Positions 18,958-27,543 are shown, numbered from the stretch's first letter. The stretch is DNA of 64,000 bases from Thermohalobaculum sp039816045 (GCA_039816045.1 JBCBYB010000022.1:1-64000); one strand, 5' to 3'. Notes: generated from the letters alone by a model not told the origin. A program made the numbers and translations.

Positions 18958-19466
18958 GGCGTCTCCTCCACCGGGCCCATTGCGTCCGCGAAATTGAACG
19001 GCGTCCCATCGGCCATGTCAGTCATGGTGCCCTGGCCTGAGGCGAAGGCCACGCGCTTTCCATAGTCCGGGAAGTCCACGATCTCCGCCGGCGGCTGGGA
19101 GCCACCCATCAGGCACACGAGTTCGCTCTCGCCTGCGTTGCGCACCGCGTGGGCCGGTCCGCCAGGAAGGAACGCGGCGAACCCTCCCGCATCGAGGCGG
19201 TGCCATGTGCCGTCGAGTGAGACGTCCGCAGTACCGGAGACCACGTAGACCCACTCCTCCTCCGCATGGTGGCGATGGGCGGGAAAGGCCTGGCGCCCCG
19301 GAGCGATGCGCACAAGGTTCACAGCGACCGTGCTCAAGCCGGCGCGCCGCGACATCACCGCCATGGTGCAGCCGGTTTCCGGGGCGAGCGGATGACGAAA
19401 CCCGAACGCGCCGCCGGCAATGTCCTCCGCGCTGAGTATCGGCGTGTCTGGCGTCTCTTCGCTCAT
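18954..19466 (-). CDS. Cupin-domain protein embedded in the NHase/SCNase-like operon
   Basis: A 170-residue single-domain cupin. Motif 1 is PAHRHHAEEEWVYVVSG, with three His, Glu residues and the closing Gly; motif 2 is the shorter PGGPAHAVRNAG with its His. These supply a typical 3-His/1-Glu metal site. It overlaps the beta N-half gene upstream and the beta C-half gene downstream by four bases each, so it is translated as part of the set. Small-molecule binding, enzyme or metal handling are all possible; no known nitrile hydratase activator looks like this. Confidence 0.85.
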   Translation of the reverse strand: MSEETPDTPILSAEDIAGGAFGFRHPLAPETGCTMAVMSRRAGLSTVAVNLVRIAPGRQAFPAHRHHAEEEWVYVVSGTADVSLDGTWHRLDAGGFAAFLPGGPAHAVRNAGESELVCLMGGSQPPAEIVDFPDYGKRVAFASGQGTMTDMADGTPFNFADAMGPVEETP

Positions 19467-19819
19467 TCCTTGGGCTCCTGCGCGTCGCCATAAGTCTCAC
19501 CGCGCGCGGCAATCTCAGCCATCCGCGCATTGAGCTCCTCCAATGAGAAAACGCCGCCTTCGACGAGGTTCTGTGTCACTGCGGCCATCCAACGCTCGTA
19601 GTACGTCATGCGCTCAAAGGCATCCTCGCCCATATCTTCCAGCGCGCGTCGAAGGCCGTCGACGGTGAAATGCCCTTTGCTGGCGCAGAGCACCTGGAGC
19701 GCATCCACCCGCTTCTCCCAAAGCGCATAGTCGTGCTCGGGCCCCGGCGCTTCGCCAGCCGCGGGCTTGCCGCCCATATCGTGCCAGCGGCGCCCTGTCT
19801 GATCACCTTCATTCGCCAT
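19463..19819 (-). CDS. Nitrile hydratase beta N-terminal-domain subunit (SCNase beta-like)
   Basis: A 118-residue protein resembling the N-terminal helical half of nitrile hydratase beta: RRWHDMGGKPAAG (the HDxGG opening), a DYALWEKRVDALQVLCASKGHFTVD helix pair and TYYERWMAAVTQNLVEGGVFSLEELNARM. The P14K-type activators of nitrile hydratase share this fold, so it could also be an activator, but the HDMGG opening is that of the structural chain. It is the first gene of the minus-strand operon; the ATG at 19819 has no strong ribosome binding site. Confidence 0.75.
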   Translation of the reverse strand: MANEGDQTGRRWHDMGGKPAAGEAPGPEHDYALWEKRVDALQVLCASKGHFTVDGLRRALEDMGEDAFERMTYYERWMAAVTQNLVEGGVFSLEELNARMAEIAARGETYGDAQEPKE

Positions 19820-19990
19820 GTGCGAACCGTACCGCCCCCTCCGAGTGGCAACAAGCCCGTTAGCGTCCCGTCCAGGATGGGGCAGCCATGCAATAACTGT
19901 CTATCTTTCGGACGTGTCGTACCAAATCGAGCCTTGTCGGAGACGTTCGAGGCTATACTCTTGCGCGCGTGAACGGGGAGGACGTCGAAC

Positions 19991-20461
19991 ATGGTTCGCT
20001 TGCTTGGCTTGGCGGCCATTTTGGCCGTGTGTTTCAATGGGTTTGCTTTGGCCGGTGATACGCCCTCGCGACCCGGGGCGAGAGTCTATTTCATCAATTT
20101 GCAAGATGGGGATGTGGTCACCGGACCAGTGTTTATCCAATTTGGTTTGTCGGGCATGGGCGTTGCGCCTGCTGGAACAGAACGTGAGTTTACAGGGCAC
20201 CACCACCTGCTGATCAACACGACGCTGAGGCCGCGGGACCACAACCGGGCCTTGCCCAGCAACGCCTCTGCCGGGAATGTTCGCCAGTTGCTGTCGGGGT
20301 TGCTCAAGAGTGCCCACGTGCACTTCGGAGGCGGGCAGACGGAGGTCAATCTCGATTTGCCGCCCGGAGAGTACACACTCCAGTTGGTGTTCGCGGACTG
20401 GACCCATGTCCCGCACAATCCCCCGCTGCAATCAGACGTGATCCGGGTCACTGTGGAGTGA
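19991..20461 (+). CDS. DUF4399 secreted protein, copy 1
   Basis: A 156-residue protein with a signal peptide (MVRLLGLAAILAVCFNGFALAG) and a DUF4399 domain: ARVYFINLQDGDVVTGPVFIQFGLSGMGVAPAG, GHHHLLIN, HVHFGGGQTEVNLDLPPGEYTLQLVFADW and HVPHNPP. The dense conserved His residues suggest metal or ligand binding in the periplasm, but the function is unknown. Relative to copy 2 it has about 15 extra residues before the HVHF motif. GGGGAGGA precedes the ATG. Copy 2 follows 126 bases later. Confidence 0.88.
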   Translation: MVRLLGLAAILAVCFNGFALAGDTPSRPGARVYFINLQDGDVVTGPVFIQFGLSGMGVAPAGTEREFTGHHHLLINTTLRPRDHNRALPSNASAGNVRQLLSGLLKSAHVHFGGGQTEVNLDLPPGEYTLQLVFADWTHVPHNPPLQSDVIRVTVE

Positions 20462-20464
20462 GTT

Positions 20465-20488
20465 GCTATCCGTCGTCGGATAGCTTTC
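20465..20488 (+). terminator. Hairpin between the two DUF4399 genes
   Basis: GCTATCCG, loop TCGT, CGGATAGC, then TTTC. A perfect 8-base stem four bases after the stop of copy 1, with a short T-run. Probably an intrinsic terminator or attenuator separating the two paralogues. Confidence 0.6.
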
Positions 20489-20587
20489 GCTGATATCTTG
20501 GCCGAGCATGCTATGTGGCAGGCAACCTGTGCTGGCGTAGCTGGTTTGCATCACGGGTAGAACGAAGAGCAAATGTGGGAGGACAAC

Positions 20588-21013
20588 ATGATTTTGCGCG
20601 GAGTTTTCGCAGGGCTGTGCGCCCTGGCGCTGGGTGTGCCGGCGATGGGCGGAGAGACCCCGGCCCCTGAGGGCGCGGAGGTCTATTTCGTTAATCTGTC
20701 CGACGGAGATACCGTATCCAGCCCGGTCCGGATCCAATTTGGACTTGTCGGGATGGGTGTCGCGCCGGCCGGGCATGATCAGGAGAAGACCGGCCACCAT
20801 CATCTGATCATCAACGAGGCGATCGAGGGCGAGGAGCTGAACGAGCCGATCCCCGCCGATGACAACCACATGCACTTCGGTGGCGGTCAGACGGAGGTCA
20901 CGGTCGATCTGCCCGCCGGGACGCACACACTGCAACTGGTCCTCGGAGACTGGAGCCACATTCCCCACAATCCGCCGGTGATGTCCGAGCGGATCACCGT
21001 CACGGTCAAGTGA
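20588..21013 (+). CDS. DUF4399 secreted protein, copy 2
   Basis: A 141-residue paralogue of the preceding gene. It has a signal peptide (ILRGVFAGLCALALGVPAMG) and the same domain: EVYFVNLSDGDTVSSPVRIQFGLVGMGVAPAG, GHHHLIIN, HMHFGGGQTEVTVDLPAG and HIPHNPP. The region between GHHH and HMHF is shorter and acidic (EAIEGEELNEPIPADDN). GGGAGGACAAC precedes the ATG at 20588. The pair probably arose by tandem duplication followed by divergence. Confidence 0.88.
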   Translation: MILRGVFAGLCALALGVPAMGGETPAPEGAEVYFVNLSDGDTVSSPVRIQFGLVGMGVAPAGHDQEKTGHHHLIINEAIEGEELNEPIPADDNHMHFGGGQTEVTVDLPAGTHTLQLVLGDWSHIPHNPPVMSERITVTVK

Positions 21014-21046
21014 CGGCGAACGGATAGTGCAACCGACGGGGCGCAC

Positions 21047-21682
21047 TCAGCTCCGTCGGAATACCAAGATCTGGTTGTTGGATGGCATGGCGATCTGCTC
21101 GGCCGGGGAAAAGCCGGTCTGCGTGGCCAGCTTATCCAGATCGACCGTGTCGCGCAGGCCCCAGAGCGGGTTCTCGGCCCTGAGCGCCGTGTCAAAACGC
21201 CGATTGCCGTCGCCGATCATATCTCCGGCAACGCTGAAGGGTCCGTAGACGATCAGCGGCGCGCCTGCTCCCAGACACTTCGCGGCCCCACCGAACAAAC
21301 CAACACTCACTGCCCACGGCGCGATGTGCAGAACGTTCTGCGCGTAGATGGCTGAGATGGGCTGGGCATCGGTCACCGCGGCTTGGGAGGGCCAGTCATC
21401 TGACGCAGCATCAAGGAGCGCAGCGTCGCGTTGGTTCGGAGCCGCGACGTGATTGCGCCAAGCCTCGATGCTGGCCAGATGTCTCGGGTCGATATCAGTC
21501 GGCAACCATTCAATGTGGGGAAATGCCGCCGCGAGATGCGCCGCGTGGTGCCCGGTGCCGGCTGCGATCTCGAGCACCGTGCCTGTGAGGCCGCCGAGCA
21601 GGGGCATCAGCATATCGCGAATAGGCTCGAAATTGCGCGCAAAGCTCGGAGAGACAAGCTGGTCGCCGCGCGCGTCTGCCAT
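21047..21682 (-). CDS. DUF938 SAM-dependent methyltransferase-like protein
   Basis: A 211-residue protein of the DUF938 family. The class I methyltransferase motif is VLEIAAGTGHHAAHLAAAFPHIEWLPTDID, followed by NVLHIAPWAVSVGLFGGAAKCLGAGAPLIVYGPF. The opening SPSFARNFEPI is also typical. The substrate is unknown. The ATG at 21682 is preferred; a GTG twelve bases upstream is also open. No membrane or signal sequence. It is convergent with the DUF4399 genes. Confidence 0.85.
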   Translation of the reverse strand: MADARGDQLVSPSFARNFEPIRDMLMPLLGGLTGTVLEIAAGTGHHAAHLAAAFPHIEWLPTDIDPRHLASIEAWRNHVAAPNQRDAALLDAASDDWPSQAAVTDAQPISAIYAQNVLHIAPWAVSVGLFGGAAKCLGAGAPLIVYGPFSVAGDMIGDGNRRFDTALRAENPLWGLRDTVDLDKLATQTGFSPAEQIAMPSNNQILVFRRS

Positions 21683-21740
21683 TGGTCTTGTCACTCGGGC
21701 AGCAGGGAAGTGAGGCGGGCCCGATGTCCCGCCAAACGCA

Positions 21741-22283
21741 TTATTTCGACGGAGCGATGACCATGGTCATCTGCCGCCCCTCCATCTTCGGCATCGATTC
21801 GACTTTGCCCAATTCCTCGATGTCGACGGCAACCCGCTGCAGCAGATCCCGTCCGAGTTCCTGGTGCGCCATCTCACGGCCGCGGAACCGAAGCGTGACC
21901 TTCACCTTGTCGCCTTCGCCAAGGAACTTGTTCACCGAGCGCATCTTCACATCGTAATCATGCGTGTCGATGTTGGGGCGGAATTTCACCTCTTTGATCT
22001 CGGTGACCTTCTGCTTTTTCTTGGCTTCGGCGGCCTTCTTCTGGGACTCGTATTTGAACTTGCCGAAGTCCATGATTTTGCAGACAGGCGGCGAAGCGTT
22101 CGGGGAAATCTCAACGAGATCAAGCCCAACCTCTTCGGCCATCTCGATTGCTTCGGCAGGTGTCACCACCCCGGCATTCTCACCCTCGTGGTCGATGAGC
22201 CGGATCTGAGGCACCCGAATCATGCGGTTCACGCGCGGGCCGGTCTCACGGGTGGGCGGGGCGTTGTGCGGTCGTCTGGCTAT
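21741..22283 (-). CDS. infC: Translation initiation factor IF-3, ATA start
   Basis: A 180-residue IF-3 with N domain (IRLIDHEGENAGVV), Lys-rich linker helix (SQKKAAEAKKKQKVTEIKEVKFRPNIDTHDYDVK) and C domain (KVTLRFRGREMAHQELGRDLL). It binds 30S subunits and rejects non-AUG initiation. GTG and ATG starts (22232, 22223) would remove the first part; reading from ATA at 22281-22283 restores ARRPHNAPPTRETGPRVN, the usual alphaproteobacterial beginning, and the normal length. GGAG lies seven bases before ATA. A rare start codon is the known basis of IF-3 autoregulation, so the same is inferred here. Confidence 0.95.
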   Translation of the reverse strand: MARRPHNAPPTRETGPRVNRMIRVPQIRLIDHEGENAGVVTPAEAIEMAEEVGLDLVEISPNASPPVCKIMDFGKFKYESQKKAAEAKKKQKVTEIKEVKFRPNIDTHDYDVKMRSVNKFLGEGDKVKVTLRFRGREMAHQELGRDLLQRVAVDIEELGKVESMPKMEGRQMTMVIAPSK

Positions 22284-22426
22284 GGGTCGGCTCCATGGTT
22301 ACGCCGCGGTTGCGGCAGAATACACCAATCGCCTCGAAACGGTCGAACCACCGCCTCAAGTCACGACTGTGCCTTCAACATAGCGGTTTTATGGCAGATC
22401 GGAAAGATGGGTTCGTCTGGGCAATG

Positions 22427-22939
22427 CTACAGACGGATATAGACACGGCTGTGCTTCGACCAGTTTGCCAGGATCCAATGCAGATCCGCGCGGGCAAAGG
22501 CGACACATCCCGCAGTTGGATAGCGCGGACGCCGCCAACAGTGCAGGAAGATCGCGCTGCCAAACCCCGGAACTGCCGGTTGATTGTGGTCGATCACGGC
22601 GAGCAGGTCATAGAGGCCGTCGCTGCGGCGGAGCTTCTCGTGGCTGTAGGGGTAATTGTCTGCCACCAAGCCCGTATTGTAGCGCGAATCGGCCGGGTCG
22701 TCGGACCAGATGCTTCGATGGGTGGTCGGCGCTACGGGGATCGGGAGGCGGTTGAGCCAAAGCCTGTCCATCCGGGCGAAACAGCCAAGGATGCGATAGC
22801 GTCCCGCGGGCGTTGCGCCATCGCCCTCACGCTTGGTCTCTGCGGGAACGATGCCTCCACGACCGATAGAGCAGACGAACTGTCGGCCGAGAAACCGGGC
22901 ATTCCAGCGGTTGACGACCAGGTCGGCCCTTGCGGTCAC
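22427..22939 (-). CDS. YkuD-type L,D-transpeptidase family protein
   Basis: A 170-residue protein with YkuD-domain features: GATPAGRYRILGC near residue 42, NTGLVADNYPYSHEKL, and the catalytic stretch FLHCWRRPRYPTAGCVAFA, where His and Cys match the HxxxxxxxTxGC pattern. Such enzymes form 3-3 peptidoglycan cross-links or attach proteins to the wall. No clear signal peptide is visible, which is unusual. The GTG start overlaps the ribA stop (GTGA), so it is co-translated with ribA. Confidence 0.85.
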   Translation of the reverse strand: MTARADLVVNRWNARFLGRQFVCSIGRGGIVPAETKREGDGATPAGRYRILGCFARMDRLWLNRLPIPVAPTTHRSIWSDDPADSRYNTGLVADNYPYSHEKLRRSDGLYDLLAVIDHNQPAVPGFGSAIFLHCWRRPRYPTAGCVAFARADLHWILANWSKHSRVYIRL

Positions 22940-24039
22940 AACAGATGGCCGGATTTCGCCGCTTTGGTTGCCAGATAGCCCTCGTTGAACTTGGTCTCGC
23001 CAACCCGGAGCGGCACCCGCTCCGCCACGTCGACGCCGGACGCTTCCATCATCGCCACTTTGGCCGGGTTGTTGGTCATGAGACGGACTGCATGGATCCC
23101 CATCGCCTTGAGAATCTCTGCGCCCAGTCGGAAGTCCCGCTCATCGTCTTCAAAACCGAGCCGGTGGTTCGCCTGGACGGTGTCAAACCCTTGATCCTGG
23201 AGCGCGTAGGCCCGCATCTTATTGGCAAGCCCGATGCCGCGCCCCTCCTGGTTCATGTAGAGCAGGACCCCCGCACCGGCGTCCGCGATCTGCGTCATGG
23301 CAGCCGCCAGCTGGGGGCCGCAATCGCATTTGAGCGATCCCATCACGTCGCCGGTGAAGCACGCCGAATGCAGCCGCGCCAACACCGGAGCCGAGCGCGA
23401 GGGGGAGCCGACTTCGACGGCGTAGTGTTCCTCCGCGCCGTCATCGGGTCGGAAGACATGGACGCGGCCAACCTCGGAAAACCGCGTCGGCACACGAGCC
23501 GCGGACACACGCCTCAGACGGATCGCTGCTTCGGCGGCCTCCATCGCCTCCGCGGTCGTCAGGATCGACAGGCCCGCTTCGGTCGCAATACGCTCGGCAA
23601 CGGTTGCGTCGTCCCATACGGCAAGCACCGCGGCGGGCAGAGTGTGCGCCTGTTTCGCAAGTTGAATTGCGAGGGCGTGGAGTTCTGCGGACCCATCACG
23701 CCGTGTGCGGTAGGGGCCTTTCAAAGGCGTGTCCATATCCCGCGCTGGATCGGCCGTTGCCAGAACCCAAGCGGCATCGGCCGTCTCGCTCATGACAACC
23801 CGGGCCAGCGTACCGTCATAAGCGCGGGCCCTCAGCGTTTCTGCCCGCCGGTTCGAGATCGCAAGATCCAAGGCATCCGGTGCGAGCGCGCGAAGATCAG
23901 CCAGACGCGTGTCAGACGCTGTCTCTGCCGCCAGCACGAGCGCGCCGCCTGTCGCTCCGATCAACGCGATCGGCGCACCAACTCGGAGATCGGCCCGTGC
24001 CCGGCTCGCGCGCTCTTCAACGGTCAGGGTGAGGCTCAT
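22936..24039 (-). CDS. ribA: GTP cyclohydrolase II with degenerate N-terminal domain
   Basis: A 367-residue protein. The C-terminal half is a complete GTP cyclohydrolase II: zinc site HSACFTGDVMGSLKCDCG, NQEGRGIGLANKM, and LGFEDDERDF. It opens GTP to start riboflavin synthesis. The N-terminal 170 or so residues look like a remnant of a DHBP synthase-type domain but lack its acidic catalytic motifs, as is common in Rhodobacterales RibA proteins. The start is ATG at 24039 (MSLTLTVEERA). Its stop overlaps the L,D-transpeptidase start. Confidence 0.93.
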   Translation of the reverse strand: MSLTLTVEERASRARADLRVGAPIALIGATGGALVLAAETASDTRLADLRALAPDALDLAISNRRAETLRARAYDGTLARVVMSETADAAWVLATADPARDMDTPLKGPYRTRRDGSAELHALAIQLAKQAHTLPAAVLAVWDDATVAERIATEAGLSILTTAEAMEAAEAAIRLRRVSAARVPTRFSEVGRVHVFRPDDGAEEHYAVEVGSPSRSAPVLARLHSACFTGDVMGSLKCDCGPQLAAAMTQIADAGAGVLLYMNQEGRGIGLANKMRAYALQDQGFDTVQANHRLGFEDDERDFRLGAEILKAMGIHAVRLMTNNPAKVAMMEASGVDVAERVPLRVGETKFNEGYLATKAAKSGHLL

Positions 24040-24280
24040 TGCTGTCCCGCTTCGTGGTTCGGTGTTCCCTCCATATAGGACAGAATGGCTGGCGGCGTCA
24101 CGGGGCGCGAAATGTTTCAGTGATCTCACAGAGGTGGGCGTCTTTCACACGCTTCGGTGATATCCTGTCGCAAAGCTTTGCGAAACAGAGGCTTGCGGCC
24201 ATTTCTGCGCCGTCCGTGGGAGCAACCGCGGCGCCGGCCATCCGGGGCCGGGTTCGTGACCGAGAAACATGGAGTGACCA

Positions 24281-24967
24281 ATGGCTGTCGCGAAAAAGAT
24301 CCTGCTCGTCGACGATGATGACGACCTGCGCGAGGCGCTGGCCGAGCAGCTTATCATGATGGAAGAGTTCGACGTCTTCGAAGCGGAAACGGGCCAGGCC
24401 GGCCTCGATCGCACCAAGACCGAGATGCACGATCTGGTGATCCTCGATGTGGGCCTGCCGGACATGGACGGTCGCGAAGTCTGCCGGTTGCTCCGCAAAC
24501 AGGGGGTGAAGTGCCCGGTGATCATGCTCACCGGCCAGAGCTCTGACAGCGATACGATCCTTGGCCTCGATGCGGGCGCAAATGACTACATCGCGAAACC
24601 GTTCAAGTTCCCTGTTCTTTTGGCGCGGATACGGGCGCAACTTCGTCAGCACGAGCAGTCGGAAGATGCGATCTTCCAGATCGGTCCCTACAGCTTCCAG
24701 CCGAGTGCCAAACTCCTAACCGATGAGGCCGAGCGCAAGATCCGCCTGACGGAGAAAGAGACCAACATTCTCAAGTTTCTCTACCGGGCCGGAGGGCGGA
24801 TGGTGGATCGCGACACGCTTCTGCGTGAGGTCTGGGGATATAACGCGGAAGTGACAACGCACACGCTGGAGACGCATATCTATCGGCTGCGCCAGAAAAT
24901 CGAGCCGGATCCGAGCAATGTACGGATTCTCGTGACCGAGACGGGCGGCTATCGGCTGGGCGTCTGA
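24281..24967 (+). CDS. OmpR-family DNA-binding response regulator (orphan)
   Basis: A 228-residue two-domain regulator. The receiver has the acidic pocket LLVDDDDD, phosphoryl Asp56 in VILDVGLPDMDG, Thr in MLTGQ and Lys in DYIAKPF. The C-terminal winged helix shows LTEKETNILKFLYRAGGRMVDRDTLLREVWGYN and HTLETHIYRLRQKIE. No kinase gene is adjacent, so the partner is unknown. It is divergent from ribA with a 241-base intergenic region and convergent with the caspase-like gene. Confidence 0.92.
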   Translation: MAVAKKILLVDDDDDLREALAEQLIMMEEFDVFEAETGQAGLDRTKTEMHDLVILDVGLPDMDGREVCRLLRKQGVKCPVIMLTGQSSDSDTILGLDAGANDYIAKPFKFPVLLARIRAQLRQHEQSEDAIFQIGPYSFQPSAKLLTDEAERKIRLTEKETNILKFLYRAGGRMVDRDTLLREVWGYNAEVTTHTLETHIYRLRQKIEPDPSNVRILVTETGGYRLGV

Positions 24968-25102
24968 CGCGGAATGTTAACCATTGGGCTTGAAGCCGAT
25001 AAGGCCCAAGCCCACATGCGATCCAGGCGGTGGTCTGTCCCCCGATGCGCTGCCGCCGTGCGGACGGGTCCCCCCTCACCCCGTCCGCACCCCTTTCGGG
25101 CG

Positions 25103-26584
25103 CTAGTTGCCCAACCCTTCGAGCATCTGCAACACGTCACCGACTGACGCGCCTGCCATGCCAGACGACCCTGGTTGAGGCAGGTGTGTGCGGGTTTGGC
25201 GCTTGGGTTTGCGCGCCGCTTCTGCCGCCCGCATGGCGCGTGCGGGCTCGGCCCCGTCGCGTTCGAGGGCATTGCGCGTGCGCGCGTCGACATACCCGTC
25301 TGCCGGCAGGCCCACATCCGTCTGGTACTGGCGAACAGCCGCGCGCGTGCGTTTGCCGAAAATCCCGTCGGCTCCTCCGGCGGAATAGCCGAGGGCATTC
25401 AGTTGCCATTGGATCTCCCGACGCTCGGAGCGATCCAAACCGAGCAACTGCTCCCCTGCCGCACCGGTGACAGTGGGCTCGGGGACTGGGGCCGGCGTTG
25501 GCTCGGACTCAACGGGGAGGCCTCGTTCAACCAGATCCGGACGGCTGTGGGGATCGGCCAAGGCGAGGTCTGCCTCCTCTTCGCGGACATCTGCCGTTTC
25601 CTCTGCCGGTCGTGGGCGCAACGGCTGATCACGCGACGGTGGAGATGCCTCTGGCGTCTGGGTAAGGGTCTCGAAGGTTTGGAAGGTGGGTTTGCCCTCG
25701 GCCGCAACCGAGGCTTCTGCTTCCGCTGCCCGCGTCTCTATAGCCTCATCGCTTTCTACCGTTTGGACCGATCCGAGGACCGGATCGATGTAGAGGTCAG
25801 CCGTCAGCTGGTCGTAATAGGACGGGAACTGATCCGCGCCGATGCTGCTGGCCAGCTCTGCAACGCGGTTGCGGGTCGCCACCACGGCATCGCGGATCGA
25901 GATCTCCGGCTGTTCCAACTCCTCCAGGAAAACCCGGGTGAACACGCTGTTCGGTGTGTCGTCGTCGGGGCCGAGGTCGTCGAGTGCCGTTTGATGCACC
26001 CCTGCGGAATAGACGATAAACGTTCCGCGCGGCTCGATCTGCGGGCGGCGCAACCCCTGTTGCCCTCCGAGACTGCGTCCTTGCGCCTGTTCAAAGGGGT
26101 TGTCGCGGCAGGCATCCAGCACCACGATCGCAGCCCGTGCGCGGTTCATCACGGCGAGGATTTCCCCGAGCGCGATCCCCTCTCCGGCGACGAAGCGTTC
26201 GTCCCCTGGGCCGACCTTGGGCATATCCACAGGCAGAAGGTAGTTTGCGCCGTCGATCTCCACCCCGTGCCCTGCGAAGAACAGGAAGGCGGTGCTCTCT
26301 CCGGTCAGTCGGTTGCCAAACTCGGAGAGCGCTCGGTTCATCGAGCGCCGGTCGCGGTCAATCAGAAGTGTGACATCGAAGCCGCGCCGCTCCAGCAGCG
26401 CCGCCATGGCGCGCGCATCGTTCCCCGCTTTCGAGAGCGGGTCGATCTCCTGATAGGCATCGTTTCCGATGATCAGGGCCACACGGTGGTCAAGTTCTGT
26501 ATCGGTTGGGGGCGTGAGTGCCGCGGCGAGGTCCGCGCTGCCGAACAGCATCAAAACGAAAGCAAAAGGGCGTAAAAATCGCAT
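25103..26584 (-). CDS. Secreted caspase-like (C14) protein with peptidoglycan-binding domain
   Basis: A 493-residue protein with a signal peptide (MRFLRPFAFVLMLFGSADLAAA), then a caspase-fold p20-like domain: RVALIIGNDAYQ, catalytic His106 in FLFFAGHGVEIDG and Cys159 in VVLDACRDNPFE. After residue 270 comes a long disordered Glu/Pro-rich region, then a peptidoglycan-binding type 1 domain near 400-450 (IQWQLNALGYSAGGADGIFGKRTRAAVRQYQ) and a basic tail. The His-Cys pair implies a peptidase; the targeting domain suggests action in the periplasm. Targets unknown. ATG at 26584 chosen because the signal peptide begins there. Confidence 0.88.
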   Translation of the reverse strand: MRFLRPFAFVLMLFGSADLAAALTPPTDTELDHRVALIIGNDAYQEIDPLSKAGNDARAMAALLERRGFDVTLLIDRDRRSMNRALSEFGNRLTGESTAFLFFAGHGVEIDGANYLLPVDMPKVGPGDERFVAGEGIALGEILAVMNRARAAIVVLDACRDNPFEQAQGRSLGGQQGLRRPQIEPRGTFIVYSAGVHQTALDDLGPDDDTPNSVFTRVFLEELEQPEISIRDAVVATRNRVAELASSIGADQFPSYYDQLTADLYIDPVLGSVQTVESDEAIETRAAEAEASVAAEGKPTFQTFETLTQTPEASPPSRDQPLRPRPAEETADVREEEADLALADPHSRPDLVERGLPVESEPTPAPVPEPTVTGAAGEQLLGLDRSERREIQWQLNALGYSAGGADGIFGKRTRAAVRQYQTDVGLPADGYVDARTRNALERDGAEPARAMRAAEAARKPKRQTRTHLPQPGSSGMAGASVGDVLQMLEGLGN

Positions 26585-26748
26585 ATCAAACCTCGATTCC
26601 CGTCCCGGTCGAAGACTGCCGACCCGACCTGCTTGGAGCAAGGATAAACTTGGCTTTTGCCTAGGCTCGGTGGGCTGGAAACACCGGCTCTTGCCGCGGA
26701 CTGGGCGACAGGGCACAACCGCCCGATTCCTTTGCGCGGAGATCCCCC

Positions 26749-27537
26749 ATGCCCGTCACCATAGCCACCTGGAACATCAACTCGGTCCGCTTGCGCGTGG
26801 ACTTGGTCGCGGCCTTCCTGGAAGCTGAAAGCCCGGATGTGCTGTGTCTCCAGGAGACCAAATCGCCGGTGGAGAAAATCCCCGCCGACCGGTTCGCGGC
26901 CCTTGGATACACTGCGATGGAGGCGCGCGGGTTCAAGGGATACAACGGCGTCGCCATCTTCTCCCGGCTGCCGATGGAGCCGCTTGAGGCCCGCGATTTC
27001 TGCGGCCGTGAGGATGCGCGGCATGTAGGCGTGATGTTGCCCGGTGGGGTTGCACTGCACAATCTGTATGTCCCCGCGGGTGGGGACGAGCCGGATCGCG
27101 AGAAGAACCCAAAGTTCGCGCACAAGCTCGACTTCGTCGCCGAGATGGCGGAGTGGGGTCAAGCGATGTCCGGGCCAGCGATTGCGGTCGGTGATCTCAA
27201 CATCGCGCCTTTGGAACACGATGTTTGGTCCCACAAGCAGATGCTGAAAGTGGTGAGCCACACTCCGGTCGAAGTTGAAGCCTTCGAAGCGGCGCGCGCC
27301 GCTGGCGGTTGGTCCGATGTGACCCGTGCCGATATACCGCCCGAGGAGAAGCTCTACTCCTGGTGGTCCTATCGCGCGCGCGACTGGGCGCTTGCGGACC
27401 GTGGCCGGAGGCTCGATCACATTTGGGCGAGAGGCGTCACGGCCGTTCCGGGATCGAGCCGGGTCCTGAGATCATGGCGTGGGAAGGAAAAGCCCTCGGA
27501 CCATGTACCCGTCCTTGCGAGCTTCGATATCGACTGA
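26749..27537 (+). CDS. xth: Exodeoxyribonuclease III
   Basis: A 262-residue AP endonuclease/3' exonuclease of the EEP fold. Motifs: ATWNINSVRLR (metal Asn), LCLQETK (Glu), LHNLYVPAGG, VGDLNIAPLEHDVW (Asp-Asn pair), WSDVTR, RLDHIW and the final PSDHVPV with the catalytic His. It acts in base-excision repair. It lies beside lolA and ftsK, the usual Rhodobacterales order, and ends six bases before the convergent lolA stop. Confidence 0.95.
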   Translation: MPVTIATWNINSVRLRVDLVAAFLEAESPDVLCLQETKSPVEKIPADRFAALGYTAMEARGFKGYNGVAIFSRLPMEPLEARDFCGREDARHVGVMLPGGVALHNLYVPAGGDEPDREKNPKFAHKLDFVAEMAEWGQAMSGPAIAVGDLNIAPLEHDVWSHKQMLKVVSHTPVEVEAFEAARAAGGWSDVTRADIPPEEKLYSWWSYRARDWALADRGRRLDHIWARGVTAVPGSSRVLRSWRGKEKPSDHVPVLASFDID

Positions 27538-27543
27538 CCACGC

